NCBI GenBank assembly: GCA_035573435.1
Contig: DATMZR010000012.1
Span: forward strand, 62,001-126,000
Length of the DNA stretch: 64,000 nt
Origin: Solirubrobacterales bacterium
GTDB lineage: Bacteria; Actinomycetota; Thermoleophilia; Solirubrobacterales; 70-9
Direction: 5' to 3'
A program made the translations under genes and the position numbers. Position 1 is the first letter of the stretch. Every line of letters starts with the position of its first letter. The notes under the pieces are model-generated. The model searched no databases, was not told the origin of the DNA, and saw only the letters and a list, made by a program, of their open reading frames with translations. Positions 53,231-62,071 of the stretch are shown one piece after another.

Positions 53231-53256
53231 GATTCAGGGGTGAATCGCGCAATAAT
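53231..53256 (+). promoter_or_regulatory. Divergent Lrp/DUF6421 promoter with inverted repeat
   Basis: GATTCA-GGGG-TGAATC (53231-53246) is a perfect 6-bp-arm inverted repeat. An AATAAT -10-like box (53251-53256) sits 8 nt before the regulator ATG at 53264, so that gene looks leaderless and its -35 region is covered by the repeat. The 72-bp region also serves the divergent DUF6421-like operon. It is a likely binding site of the adjacent Lrp-type protein. Confidence 0.5.
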
Positions 53257-53263
53257 CAAACGT

Positions 53264-53707
53264 ATGGATGCCATGGACCGCAAGATTCTCTCATTGCTCG
53301 TGGAAGACGGGCGGCGCACCTATGACGACATCGCTCAGCGCGTGAGCCTCTCCGCGCCATCGGTGAAGCGGCGTATCGACCGGCTGCGGGACCGGGGCGC
53401 CCTGGAGGGGTTCACCGCCGTCGTCGACCACGGGGCGATGGGCTGGAACACCGAGGCCCTGGTCGAGCTCTTCTACCGGCCGGGCACCACGCTCGACGAG
53501 GTCACGAAGACGTTGCGGAACCACCCCGAGGTGGTGGAGGCGTGGAGCGTCACGGGGGAGGCTGATGCGATCGCCCGCGTGCGCACCGAGGACAACGCGG
53601 CGCTCGAGCGGTTGATCATGGACCTGCAGCGAAACGGGTTGGTGGTTCGCACGCGCTCCCAGGTGGTGCTGTCGCGGCTGGTGGGGCGCGCAGGCGAGGG
53701 GCTTTAA
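53264..53707 (+). CDS. Lrp/AsnC-family transcriptional regulator
   Basis: The 147-aa regulator has the N-terminal winged helix (MDRKILSLLVEDGRRTYDDI, then SLSAPSVKRRIDRLRDRGAL, residues 4-50) and an RAM ligand domain (GTTLDEVTKTLRNHPEVVEA, GEADAIARVRTEDNAALERL). Lrp/AsnC proteins form octamers and respond to amino acids. Divergence from an operon with threonine aldolase suggests that an amino acid, perhaps threonine or glycine, is the effector; this is inference. ATG 53264 or 53273 may be used. tRNA-Tyr lies 70 bp downstream. Confidence 0.9.
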   Translation: MDAMDRKILSLLVEDGRRTYDDIAQRVSLSAPSVKRRIDRLRDRGALEGFTAVVDHGAMGWNTEALVELFYRPGTTLDEVTKTLRNHPEVVEAWSVTGEADAIARVRTEDNAALERLIMDLQRNGLVVRTRSQVVLSRLVGRAGEGL

Positions 53708-53777
53708 CCCGGCGAAGGACACATTCGCCGCTGGCGAGTGCTCGTGACACTCAGCCGGTCCTAGAATCGAAGCCCCC

Positions 53778-53859
53778 GGGGGAGTACCCAAGCGGTCAAC
53801 GGGGTGGCGCTGTAAACGCCATGGCTATGCCTTCGCAGGTTCGAATCCTGCCTCCCCCA
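53778..53859 (+). tRNA. tRNA-Tyr (GTA anticodon)
   Basis: The 82-nt class II tRNA has acceptor GGGGGAG/CTCCCCC, an anticodon stem TGGCG/CGCCA around CTGTAAA (anticodon GTA), a long variable arm and T-arm GCAGG-TTCGAAT-CCTGC. The discriminator is A. CCA is not encoded. It converges on the MerR gene with 12 bp between. Confidence 0.95.
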
Positions 53860-53871
53860 TGACCTCGCTGA

Positions 53872-54693
53872 CTAGCGCCGTCGCTTCCCGCGGCGCGATC
53901 GCTTCCTCCCTGGGGCCGGCTCGCGCAGCTCCTGCCGGATCTCGCGGCCGGCGGCCTCCTCGACCGCCTCGCTCATCACCTGCTGGAAGATCGACAGGAG
54001 CGCCTCGGACGCCAGCGGACGCAGGTGCTCCAGCGCCTCGCGCACCTTCGGCCAGTCCTCCTCCGGGCGCCCGGCGCGGTTGAACGGCTTCCAAACGTTC
54101 TCCAGGAACACCTCGACGAACACCCGCGCCACGCCGCGCGCCTGGCGGCGCACCTTTTCGCCGATCTCCAGCGACTTCTCCGCGGGAATCCCCAGCGCCG
54201 CCAGCTCGACCCCGGCCCGCTGAAGGCGCGGGCTCAGGATCTCGTAGCGGCCCTCGCCGAGGGCCCGCATCATCCCCAGCTTCTCGGCGCGCGCCAGAAG
54301 CGCCGGGTCCGTCGGGCTACCCCATCTCTCCGCCATCTCCTCGGCATCGAGGATCTCCGGCTCCTCGTCCTCGAACGGCGCCCGTAGCGCCCGCGAGAAG
54401 TTGAGCACCTCACTGCTGGAGCCGCCTGCCCCCTCGAGCAACCGGCGAATCGCCTCGAGGTTGAAGCCATCGCCCTGCAGCTCCTTGATCAGCTCGATTC
54501 GCGCCAGGTGCTCCTCGCCGTAGTAGCCGGTGCGCCCCCGAACCTCCGGTGGCGGCACCAGCCCCCGCGACTGGTGCGCGCGAATGTTCCGCACCGTCAT
54601 CCCGGTCCGCCGCGCCAGCTCGTCGATCGTCATCGACCCACCCCCTGCGGCGGCGCCGTCCCGGCTCACCGTCACGTCCGTGAGTTCCGTCAC
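53872..54693 (-). CDS. MerR-family transcriptional regulator
   Basis: The 273-aa protein has a MerR winged helix at about residues 21-90: MTIDELARRTGMTVRNIRAH, GLVPPPEVRGRTGYYGEEHL and ELQGDGFNLEAIRRLLEG. The large C-terminal domain (residues 95-260) is mostly helical and ends in a basic tail (GRKRSRRGKRRR). It has no Cys-based metal site, so a small-molecule or lipid-like ligand is more likely than metal. GTG start. It is divergent from the 631-aa membrane protein gene across 52 bp holding a repeat operator. Confidence 0.85.
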   Translation of the reverse strand: MTELTDVTVSRDGAAAGGGSMTIDELARRTGMTVRNIRAHQSRGLVPPPEVRGRTGYYGEEHLARIELIKELQGDGFNLEAIRRLLEGAGGSSSEVLNFSRALRAPFEDEEPEILDAEEMAERWGSPTDPALLARAEKLGMMRALGEGRYEILSPRLQRAGVELAALGIPAEKSLEIGEKVRRQARGVARVFVEVFLENVWKPFNRAGRPEEDWPKVREALEHLRPLASEALLSIFQQVMSEAVEEAAGREIRQELREPAPGRKRSRRGKRRR

Positions 54694-54714
54694 ACGCGGG
54701 ATGGTACTCCCAGC

Positions 54715-54739
54715 GATGTTCCATCAAATGATGTTACAT
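54715..54739. promoter_or_regulatory. Operator in the MerR/membrane-protein divergent promoter
   Basis: GATGTTCCAT (54715-54724) and GATGTTACAT (54730-54739) are direct repeats one base apart in sequence. Their overlap also creates the inverted repeat CATCA-AA-TGATG (54722-54733). The element fills the middle of the 52-bp divergent spacer and is A/T-rich against a GC-rich background, as expected for a MerR-bound promoter. Confidence 0.6.
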
Positions 54740-54745
54740 TGACCC

Positions 54746-56641
54746 GTGCATGGGTATATGCACGACAGCGCAATGAACGCATTCGGCTCCATCCTCGCCG
54801 CCAGCACCCCCTTCGCCACCGGGGAGCCCGCCGGCGGCGCCGCCCTCGACCAGGTGGCCATCGCCACCGGCGCCGCCCTGGCGCTGAGCGCGGCGATCTC
54901 CTGGCTCGGGATGGGCCATCGCAGCGGCAGGGTTCCCTACCTGGGACGCGCCGCGGGCTTCACCGAGCGAGCCTCCGGCCTGCCCGGCTGGGCGGCCCTT
55001 CCCTCTGCGCTCGCGGCCGCCTCCCTCCTGGTCGCGCTGCTCGGCATGTACTGGGACATCTCGCTCCACATCGACGCCGGTCGCGACGCGGGCCCGCTCG
55101 CCAATCCCGCCCACTACCTGATCCTCGCCGGCCTCTTCGGCATCTTCAGCGCCGGCTACCTCGCCATCTGCCTGCCGAAGGAGCGCCCCGGGCCGGCCGC
55201 CGTCCACATCGTCGGAGACTGGTATGCGCCCGTCGGCGGCGTCCTGATCGCCGCCTGCGGCGCCTTCGCCCTGATCGGCTTCCCGCTCGACGACCTCTGG
55301 CACCGCCTGTTCGGCCAGGACGTCACCCTCTGGGGGCCGACCCACCTGATGCTGATCGGGGGCGCCGGGATGACCCTGATCGGCCAGGCCGTGCTGCTGA
55401 GCGAGGGCATGCGAGCACGAAGCTCCGGGCGATCCGCCGCGCCCCGGCCCCCCGAGCCGGCCGTGATCGTCCGCCTCCGGAGAGCAGGTCTGATGGGCGG
55501 CCTACTGATCGGCCTGTCGACCTTCCAGGGGGAGTTCGACTTCGGCGTGCCCCAGTTCCGACTCGTCCTCGAGCCGGTGCTGCTGGCCGCCGCCGCCTCG
55601 GTGGCCCTGGTCTGCGCCCGCCTCTGGATCGGGCGCGGTGGCGCCCTCGCCGCCGCCGCCTTCTTCATCGTGGTCCGCGGTGCCGTCAGCCTCATCGTCG
55701 GCGATGTATTCGGACAGACCGCACCGCACCTGCCGCTCTATCTCGCCGAGGCCGGATGCGTCGAGCTCGCCGGCCTGGTGCTCGCGCGCCGTCCCCTGGC
55801 CTTCGGCGCAGCCTCCGGTCTCGGGATCGGAACAGTCGGCTTCGCCGCTGAATGGGGCTGGTCCCAGGTCGCGATGCCGTTCCCCTGGACCTCGGACCTC
55901 CTTCCCGAAGCGCTGATCGCGGCCATCGTCACGGCGGTTGCGGGCGGCCTGGTGGGCGCGCTGCTGGGCGGCGCGCTGAGCGGGAGCCTCCCCCGTCCCG
56001 CGGTCGCGCGAGCCGTTCCCGCGGCCGCCCTGCTCGCAATCGCGGGCGCGCTCGCGACCGGGCTCTGGACAACTCAGCCCCATGACGTCCAGGCTCAAGT
56101 GCACCTCCATGACATCGGGCGCGGCCCGGAGCGCGAGGTCTCCGCCGTCGTCCGGATCAATCCTCCTGAGGCCGCCGAGAATCCGGCCTGGCTCAACATC
56201 ACCGCCTGGCAGGGCGGAGGCCTGATCGTCGACCGCCTGGCCGCGCAGGGCAACGGCGTGTACCGCACCACGAAACCGATCCCGGTCCACGGAGACTGGA
56301 AGGCCTCGATCCGCCTCCAGCGGGGCCGCGAGCTGCTCGGCCTACCCATCTACATGCCCGAGGACACCGCCATCCCCGCCCCCGGGGTGCCGGCGAAACA
56401 GTCCTTTACCCGCCCGTTCGTCAGCGACCACCAGCTTCTCCAGCGCGAGCAGAAGCAGGGCGTCCCGAGCTGGCTGACGACCGCGGCCCCGCTCGCCGTG
56501 CTTGCCCTCGCGCTCGGGTTCCTGGCCGCCCTGGCCTGGGGGCTCGGCCGCGTCGCGAGGCGGACCTCCGAGGAGCCGCCGGCACCAAGGCGCGTGGCCC
56601 GCCCGCGGCCGGTCTACCTTCCCGGGGCCGCCCGACCGTGA
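54746..56641 (+). CDS. Large polytopic membrane protein of unknown function
   Basis: The 631-aa protein has about eleven membrane helices up to residue 440 and one near residues 585-607. Between them lies an extracytoplasmic domain of about 130 residues (VHLHDIGRGPEREVSAVVRI, PVHGDWKASIRLQRGRELLG) that looks beta-rich and vaguely like YtkA/FixH-type domains. A conserved-looking motif MYWDISLHIDAGRDAGPLAN is in an early loop, with His/Asp residues that could bind metal. I do not recognise the family. It is divergent from a MerR gene and overlaps the following hydrolase by 4 nt. The start could be the Met at residue 5 or 10. Confidence 0.7.
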   Translation: MHGYMHDSAMNAFGSILAASTPFATGEPAGGAALDQVAIATGAALALSAAISWLGMGHRSGRVPYLGRAAGFTERASGLPGWAALPSALAAASLLVALLGMYWDISLHIDAGRDAGPLANPAHYLILAGLFGIFSAGYLAICLPKERPGPAAVHIVGDWYAPVGGVLIAACGAFALIGFPLDDLWHRLFGQDVTLWGPTHLMLIGGAGMTLIGQAVLLSEGMRARSSGRSAAPRPPEPAVIVRLRRAGLMGGLLIGLSTFQGEFDFGVPQFRLVLEPVLLAAAASVALVCARLWIGRGGALAAAAFFIVVRGAVSLIVGDVFGQTAPHLPLYLAEAGCVELAGLVLARRPLAFGAASGLGIGTVGFAAEWGWSQVAMPFPWTSDLLPEALIAAIVTAVAGGLVGALLGGALSGSLPRPAVARAVPAAALLAIAGALATGLWTTQPHDVQAQVHLHDIGRGPEREVSAVVRINPPEAAENPAWLNITAWQGGGLIVDRLAAQGNGVYRTTKPIPVHGDWKASIRLQRGRELLGLPIYMPEDTAIPAPGVPAKQSFTRPFVSDHQLLQREQKQGVPSWLTTAAPLAVLALALGFLAALAWGLGRVARRTSEEPPAPRRVARPRPVYLPGAARP

Positions 56642-57588
56642 GCCCGACCAGCCGCTTCTCCCATCAGGAGGTCACCCTCCACGGCCACCGCGTCGGTTTC
56701 CGGATCGCCGGCGAGGGGCCGCTGATCGTCCTCATACACGGCATCACCTCGACCTCCGACGTATGGGTCACGGCAATGGAGAAGCTCGCGAAGAGCTATA
56801 CGGTCGTGGCCCCTGATCTGCTCGGCCACGGGTGCTCGGCGAAGCCCCGCGGCGACTACTCGCTGGGCGCCTACGCGAGCGGCACCCGGGATCTTCTCGG
56901 CGTGCTCGGCTTCGAGCGGGGAACGGTGGTGGGCCACTCCCTCGGAGGCGGAATCGCGCTCCAGTTCGCGTACCAGTTCCCCGATTACACCGAGCGGATG
57001 GTGCTCGTCTCGAGCGGCGGGCTGGGCAAGGAGGTCCACCTGCTGCTGCGGGCGGCCGCCCTCCCGGGCGCCGAGCTGGTGCTGCCACTCATCGTCCGCG
57101 ACTGGGCGATCGGCGCCGGGTCGGCGGTGGCCGGTTTCTTTGGCCGCCTGGGGCTGCAGGCGGGGCCTGACCTCGCCGAGGCGGCGCGCGGCTACGCGTC
57201 GCTCGCCGATCGCGACGCGCGCGAGGCGTTCCTGCACACCCTGCGCGCGGTCGTCGATCTCGAGGGCCAGCGCGTCAGCGCCACCGACCGCCTCTATCTG
57301 GCGGAGCGGGTGCCCACCCTCCTGATCTGGGGCACCGACGATCCGATCATCCCCGTCGACCACGGGCGAGCCGCGCACGCTCGGATCCCCGAAAGCCGGC
57401 TGGTCGAGATCGCCGGCGCCGGGCACTGGCCGCAGCTCGACGATCCGGACCGCTTCGTCGCCGCGCTGAGCGAGTTCGTCGAAACCACCGAACCCCACGA
57501 GTTCGACCTCGACTGGATGCGGGAGACGCTCAGGCGCGGGCCGGTTACGCCAGCTCGCGGAGCCCCTGGGCCTCAGGCAGCTGCTTGA
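56638..57588 (+). CDS. Alpha/beta hydrolase
   Basis: The 316-aa protein has an alpha/beta-hydrolase core: oxyanion [10 protein letters not shown], nucleophile G-H-S-L-G-G-G near residue 102, acid Asp in [10 protein letters not shown] near 239 and catalytic His in [10 protein letters not shown] near 262. The fold covers esterases, epoxide hydrolases and dehalogenases; without Trp/Tyr cap signatures the substrate is open. GTG overlaps the membrane-protein stop (GTGA), so the pair is an operon. Its last 44 bp overlap the convergent sigma-factor gene. Confidence 0.88.
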   Translation: MSPTSRFSHQEVTLHGHRVGFRIAGEGPLIVLIHGITSTSDVWVTAMEKLAKSYTVVAPDLLGHGCSAKPRGDYSLGAYASGTRDLLGVLGFERGTVVGHSLGGGIALQFAYQFPDYTERMVLVSSGGLGKEVHLLLRAAALPGAELVLPLIVRDWAIGAGSAVAGFFGRLGLQAGPDLAEAARGYASLADRDAREAFLHTLRAVVDLEGQRVSATDRLYLAERVPTLLIWGTDDPIIPVDHGRAAHARIPESRLVEIAGAGHWPQLDDPDRFVAALSEFVETTEPHEFDLDWMRETLRRGPVTPARGAPGPQAAA

Positions 57589-58729
57589 GCTTCTTCAGCG
57601 TGTTGTTCTCGATCTGGCGGACCCGCTCGCGGGTCACGCCGAACGCGCGCCCGACCTCTTCCAGCGTCAACGGCTCGTGCCCGCGTAGTCCGTAGCGCAG
57701 CTCGATCACCTGGCGCTCTCGCTGCGGCAGGGCATCGAGCGCCTTCTGGATGTCTTCGCGCTGAAGGGTCTCGGTAGCGGTCTCGAACGGCAGTTCGGTG
57801 GTCTCGTCCGCGACGAAGTCGCCCAGCTCGGACTCCTCCTCGTCTCCGACCGGCTTTTCGAGGGACACCGGCATCTGCGCCACCCGCAAGATGTCCCTGA
57901 CCTCGCGCACGGAGACCTGCAGCTCGCTCGCGATCTCCGCCGGCTCGGGCTCGCGTCCGAGACGCTGTACCAGCTGGCGCTCCACGTGGGTGACCCTGTT
58001 CAGCTTCTCCACCATGTGAACCGGGATGCGGATGGTGCGCGCCTTGTCGGCGATCGCCCTGGTGACCGCCTGGCGGATCCACCAAGTGGCATAGGTCGAG
58101 AATTTGTAGCCGCGGCGATAGTCGAACTTCTCGACCGCCCGGATCAGCCCCAGCGAGCCCTCCTGGATCAGGTCGAGGAACCCCAGGCCCCGGCCCAGGT
58201 ATCCCTTCGCGATCGAGACGACCAGGCGCAGGTTGGCCTCCACCATGTGGCGCTTGGCGAGCATGTCGCCGCGCTCGATCCGCCTGGCGAGCTCGACCTC
58301 CTGGTCCGCCGTCAGGAGATCGACCCGCCCGATCGACCGCAGGTAGAGCCGCAGCGAATCGAGGCTGGGCTCCACCGTCAGGTCCAGCTCGGGCTTCTTC
58401 GCCGGGCCGGCCGGCGCCGCTTCCTTGCCGTCCCTGGCAGGGCCCAGGCCGTCCTGCGCGATCACGTCGACACCGTGCTCGATCAGGTACTCGTGAAGGT
58501 CCCGGACCTGCTCCTTGGTCACCTCGACCTCCTCCAGCGTCGAGGCAATCTGCTCGAAGGTCAGGTAGCCGCGCTCCCGGCCCTCGGCGATCAGGGAGCG
58601 GAGCTCGTCGGAGTCCTGAAACCGGGGATCGCCCTGAAGCTCAGCCGTTGCGCTCGCGCCACCGGCTTCCTGCCCGGCGGCTGCGACACCATCATCCCGG
58701 ACGAGTAGAACCTTCCCCTTGTCAGACAA
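57545..58729 (-). CDS. rpoD: Principal RNA polymerase sigma factor (sigma-70 group)
   Basis: The roughly 394-aa factor has region 1.1-like sequence ([20 protein letters not shown]), region 1.2-2 ([40 protein letters not shown] for -10 recognition), region 3 and region 4.2 ([20 protein letters not shown]) for the -35. Completeness and the 1.1-type N-terminus point to the housekeeping sigma. The start is uncertain: no ATG/GTG suits, so TTG 58729 ([14 protein letters not shown]) is proposed, and the frame is open further to 59089 but overlaps folE2. It converges on the hydrolase gene with a 44-bp overlap. Confidence 0.92.
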   Translation of the reverse strand: MSDKGKVLLVRDDGVAAAGQEAGGASATAELQGDPRFQDSDELRSLIAEGRERGYLTFEQIASTLEEVEVTKEQVRDLHEYLIEHGVDVIAQDGLGPARDGKEAAPAGPAKKPELDLTVEPSLDSLRLYLRSIGRVDLLTADQEVELARRIERGDMLAKRHMVEANLRLVVSIAKGYLGRGLGFLDLIQEGSLGLIRAVEKFDYRRGYKFSTYATWWIRQAVTRAIADKARTIRIPVHMVEKLNRVTHVERQLVQRLGREPEPAEIASELQVSVREVRDILRVAQMPVSLEKPVGDEEESELGDFVADETTELPFETATETLQREDIQKALDALPQRERQVIELRYGLRGHEPLTLEEVGRAFGVTRERVRQIENNTLKKLKQLPEAQGLRELA

Positions 58730-58910
58730 ACTTCCCGCCCCGTCCTCTCCTTGCGCTCGGGGTCCGGGCGGCGCGAAGTATATGGGCTGGCCGCGGGACT
58801 GATCCTCCACCCGAGCAGCCGCACCCCGCCCGCTAACCTTGGCCGACGGGCCGGTCGCGCAGCCTCGACACGCAGCGACCCGAACGGCCGCGTCGCCCGG
58901 ATCTACACGC

Positions 58911-59957
58911 ATGCCGATGAGCGAGACAAGCGAGATCCTCTCCCCCAGCGTCGACGTCCAGGCGTCGCGACCCCGCACCGAGGTCAGCCTGACCCGGGTG
59001 GGGGTGCGCGGGATCCAGAAGGTGATCAAGGCGAATGGTCGACGTCTCGGGACCGGCCAGGCCTCGACACGAGCAGGCGAGGCCGGCAATCACTTTTTCG
59101 CGGAGCTGGAGTGCTTCGTCGACCTCAACCCCCGCCAGGCCGGCGTCCACATGTCCCGCTTCGAGGAGATCGTCAACGCGGCCATCGACGAGGTGATCCT
59201 CAGCGAAACGCTGCGCGCCGAGGAGCTCGCCGCGCAAATAGCCGCGCGGATCCGGGAGCAGCAGGGAGGCCTGCGCGCGGAGGTGTCGATCACCGCTCAC
59301 TATCCGGAGACGGTCACGACCCCGGCCTCGCACCTGTCCACTCAGGAGATCTACACGCTGTGCGGAACCGCGGTCGTCTCCGAGCGGGGCACCAGAACGC
59401 TGACCGGCGTCGAGGCCCAGGGCATGACCGCCTGCCCGTGCGCCCAGGAGCTCGTGAGCGAGCGCTCGCGGGAGAGACTGGCCGCCGAGGGGTTCACCGA
59501 CGATGAGATCGAGCGCGTGCTGAACGCCGTTCCGGTCGCCACGCACAACCAGCGCGGCATCGGCTCGCTGCACCTCGGCCGTCCGGAGGGGCTGGAGCTC
59601 GACATCGACGCCCGCGACCTCCTGCACATCGTCGAGCAGTCGATGAGCTCGGAGATCTACGAGCTGATGAAGCGCTCCGACGAGGTCACGGTGGTCGAGA
59701 AGGCCCACTTGAACCCGCGCTTCGTGGAGGATTGCGTGCGGGAGATGGTGCGTCGCGTCGCCGACGGATACCCGCGCCTGCGCGACGATGGGTTCGTGCT
59801 CGCCCGCCAGGAGAACCTGGAGACGATCCACCGCCACTCCGTGTTCGCGGAGCGTTCCGGCCTGCTGGCCGAGATCCTCAACGAGGTCGAGAGCGGGGAG
59901 GACTCCCCGCACCACATGACCGAGCGCGAGTGGCTCGAGGCGCCCTGCTCGGATTGA
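58911..59957 (+). CDS. folE2: GTP cyclohydrolase FolE2/MptA type
   Basis: The 348-aa type IB cyclohydrolase opens the GTP ring at the start of folate/pterin synthesis, using a metal other than the zinc of Fol[21 protein letters not shown] carries the catalytic C-P-C (Cys175 and Cys177). [16 protein letters not shown] with the metal His and [13 protein letters not shown] complete the site. The sequence resembles the MptA-like branch. ATG 58911 or 58917 is the start; upstream frame to 58839 is unconvincing. Divergent from the sigma-factor gene. Confidence 0.9.
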   Translation: MPMSETSEILSPSVDVQASRPRTEVSLTRVGVRGIQKVIKANGRRLGTGQASTRAGEAGNHFFAELECFVDLNPRQAGVHMSRFEEIVNAAIDEVILSETLRAEELAAQIAARIREQQGGLRAEVSITAHYPETVTTPASHLSTQEIYTLCGTAVVSERGTRTLTGVEAQGMTACPCAQELVSERSRERLAAEGFTDDEIERVLNAVPVATHNQRGIGSLHLGRPEGLELDIDARDLLHIVEQSMSSEIYELMKRSDEVTVVEKAHLNPRFVEDCVREMVRRVADGYPRLRDDGFVLARQENLETIHRHSVFAERSGLLAEILNEVESGEDSPHHMTEREWLEAPCSD

Positions 59958-59961
59958 GCAC

Positions 59962-60537
59962 CTAGGCTCGTTCCGGCGGCGCCGCGGCGCCCGTCCGCCG
60001 GGCCCGCTCCTCGGCAATCCGACGGCGAAGGCCGAAGAAGTAGTCCGCGCCGCTGATCACGGTGGCGGCAACCGCCACGTAGACGAGCACGTCGACGGCG
60101 AGCGGGGCGGGATTCCAGATGATCAGCGCGAACACGGCGGCGACCTGGAGCGCCGTCTTCACCTTTCCGAGCCAGCTCGCCGCGAGCACCACTCCCTGCT
60201 CGGCGGCGATGGTGCGAAGCGCGGTCACCGCCAATTCGCGGGCGATGATCACCATCGCGACCCATGCCGCCAATCGACCGAGCGAGACCAGCGAGACGAG
60301 CGCAGCGATGATCAGCACCTTGTCGGCGAGCGGGTCCATCAGCTTCCCGAACGTCGTCACGTCCCGCCGGCGGCGCGCGATGTAGCCGTCCAGTCCATCC
60401 GTGAGCGCGGCCAGCGCGAACACGCCCGCGGCCAGCGCGTCCCCGTTCGGCGTCTCGTCCAGGAGCGCCACCACGATCACGGGGACCGCGAGCACGCGCA
60501 GCAGGGTGAGCACGTTCGGCAGGTTGAGCGGAAGCAC
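59962..60537 (-). CDS. pgsA: CDP-diacylglycerol-glycerol-3-phosphate phosphatidyltransferase
   Basis: The 191-aa integral membrane enzyme makes phosphatidylglycerophosphate. The CDP-alcohol phosphotransferase motif D-G-x2-D-G-x2-A-R-x8-G-x3-D-x3-D is present as DGLDGYIARRRRDVTTFGKLMDPLAD, shown as DGLDGYIARRRR and GKLMDPLADK. Several hydrophobic helices follow. GTG 60537 (LPLNLPNVLTLLR) is the likely start. The short tail AEERARRTGAAAPPERA is cytoplasmic. The 193 bp upstream hold hairpins but no gene. Confidence 0.9.
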   Translation of the reverse strand: MLPLNLPNVLTLLRVLAVPVIVVALLDETPNGDALAAGVFALAALTDGLDGYIARRRRDVTTFGKLMDPLADKVLIIAALVSLVSLGRLAAWVAMVIIARELAVTALRTIAAEQGVVLAASWLGKVKTALQVAAVFALIIWNPAPLAVDVLVYVAVAATVISGADYFFGLRRRIAEERARRTGAAAPPERA

Positions 60538-60730
60538 GGACTCGGAGCGTAGATGCTTGCCCAGCGTGGCGGGCGATTCCGCCCAAAGAGGAGCGACCGG
60601 CGCGCCGTCGAATTCCCCACGAAGGCGGGAACCGAGGGATCGCCTGGAGTTTTCGGGATGGCGTCCCTCTGGAAGCGCCGCTTGCACCCAGGCGGCGCTT
60701 CCGCTTGGAGCGGGCTAAATCCCTCTGCGT
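60538..60730. other. Structured intergenic region between udg and pgsA
   Basis: No gene is supported here. A perfect 11-bp stem GGAAGCGCCGC/GCGGCGCTTCC with a 10-nt loop occupies 60671-60702, and a smaller GGGCG/CGCCC hairpin lies near 60571-60584. Neither has a U-tract. On the minus strand the region is the 3' end of udg and the 5' leader of pgsA. It may hold a factor-dependent terminator or a leader RNA. Confidence 0.5.
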
Positions 60731-61432
60731 CTAACGCTCGGCCTCTGCCAGGTGCCAGGCCCGAGCGAATAGATCGTCGAGCATCGCCTCGGTGAGCTTG
60801 CCCGTGAAGGTGTTCTGCTGGGAGGGGTGGTAACAGCCCACCAGCGCGTAACGGCCGACCCGCGCCTCTGCGCCGTGGCCGAAACGAGGCCTGGGGCGGG
60901 GGATCTCCCTCCCCAGCTGGCGCAGCGCTCGCAGAGCCCCGTCCCAGGCGAAGGAGCCCAGCGCCACGAGAACCCTGGCACGCTCGAGCAGCTGCAGCTC
61001 CTGGACCAGGTACGGAAGACAGTTGTCGCGCTCTGCCGGCGTGGGCCGATTGCCGGGCGGCGCACAGCGATTGACCGCGGTGACGTAGGCGCCGCGCAGC
61101 CGCAACCCGTCGTCGTGGTGGTCCGACCGCGCCTGATTCGCGAACCGCGCCCGGTGAAGCGCCGCGTAGAGCCAGTCCCCTGATCGATCGCCGGTGAAGA
61201 TGCGCCCGGTCCGGTTGCCGCCGTGGGCAGCGGGGGCCAGGCCGATCACGATCAACCGGGCGGCCGGGTCGCCGAAGCCCGGGAGCGGCCGAGCCCAGTA
61301 ATCGTCGTGTTCGAAGCGCCGTGGCGGCTTGGCAGCGACCTGCTCGCGCCACTCGACCAGCCGCGGGCAGCGGCGACAGCGGACTATCCGGCGGCCGAGG
61401 GCCGACAGCGAACTGGACTGGTCCTCGGGCAC
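60731..61432 (-). CDS. Uracil-DNA glycosylase, family 5 (UdgB-like)
   Basis: The 233-aa glycosylase removes uracil and deaminated bases. Motif A is [20 protein letters not shown] with the family-5 Ala-His in place of the usual catalytic Asp/Asn, and motif B is [15 protein letters not shown] near the C-terminus. Cysteines in [14 protein letters not shown] at the N-terminus fit the iron-sulfur ligands of family 4/5 enzymes. It is divergent from the thioesterase gene over 47 bp. The broad specificity suits a high-GC genome prone to cytosine deamination. Confidence 0.9.
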   Translation of the reverse strand: MPEDQSSSLSALGRRIVRCRRCPRLVEWREQVAAKPPRRFEHDDYWARPLPGFGDPAARLIVIGLAPAAHGGNRTGRIFTGDRSGDWLYAALHRARFANQARSDHHDDGLRLRGAYVTAVNRCAPPGNRPTPAERDNCLPYLVQELQLLERARVLVALGSFAWDGALRALRQLGREIPRPRPRFGHGAEARVGRYALVGCYHPSQQNTFTGKLTEAMLDDLFARAWHLAEAER

Positions 61433-61479
61433 CCGTCGAAGGCTAGTGCGCGGGTATCCGCCGCTACGATCGCCGCGCC

Positions 61480-61989
61480 ATGGACGCCAAGCCCGCCGCC
61501 GAGTCGCGCTCCGAGCTCGTCAAGTGGATGGGCATCGGTGAAGCCAACTCGGCGGGATTCGTCCACGGGGGCGTGGTGATGAGGCTCTGTGACGAGGCCG
61601 CCGGGCTCGCCGCGGTCCGTCACTCCAGAACCCGCGTGGTGACTGCGGCGATGGACCGGATGACCTTCATCCATCCGGTCAGCATCGGCGAGCTCCTGAT
61701 CTGCTCAGCGACCGTGAATGCCGTCTGGCGCACCTCGATGGAGATCGGGGTTCGAGTCGAGGCCGAGAGCCCGCGAACGGGCGAGCGGCGCCACACCTCG
61801 ACGGCCTATCTGACGATGGTCGGCATCGACGACAACGGCAACCCGGTGCCCATCCCGGGCTTGATCCTGGAGTCGGATGGGGCGCGCCGCCGCCAGCGAG
61901 AGGCCGAGCTGCGGCGCCGTAACCGCCTCACGGAGCGGGAGCAGATCCTGCGCGAGCGCGAAGCGTCGGGGCCAGCCGTAGAGCCTTAG
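61480..61989 (+). CDS. Acyl-CoA thioesterase, YciA/hotdog type
   Basis: The 169-aa single hotdog domain reads [20 protein letters not shown], with the catalytic Asp in LCDEAAG and the GG turn, and continues with [18 protein letters not shown]. The pattern fits hexameric acyl-CoA thioesterases such as YciA/ACOT7. The C-terminus is an Arg/Glu-rich helix ([20 protein letters not shown]). Substrate chain length cannot be inferred. ATG start. Confidence 0.88.
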   Translation: MDAKPAAESRSELVKWMGIGEANSAGFVHGGVVMRLCDEAAGLAAVRHSRTRVVTAAMDRMTFIHPVSIGELLICSATVNAVWRTSMEIGVRVEAESPRTGERRHTSTAYLTMVGIDDNGNPVPIPGLILESDGARRRQREAELRRRNRLTEREQILREREASGPAVEP

Positions 61990-62071
61990 CCGCCCTCACG
62001 GAGCGCTAACCTGGCTTGCACGAGGCCGGCTCACGCATAGCTCGCCTGCGACGGCTCGAGCATCCGGAGAG

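Noticed and set aside
50855-53707. A 950-codon open frame on the plus strand across the SDR and DUF6421-like genes
   Set aside because: It is a high-GC shadow of the minus-strand genes, with Arg/Gly/Val-biased, motif-free sequence. Only its last 148 codons, the Lrp/AsnC gene, are real.
57545-59089. The full 514-codon frame as the sigma-factor coding region
   Set aside because: The first 120 codons overlap the divergent folE2 gene in antisense and lack sigma-like sequence. A TTG start at 58729 is more plausible.
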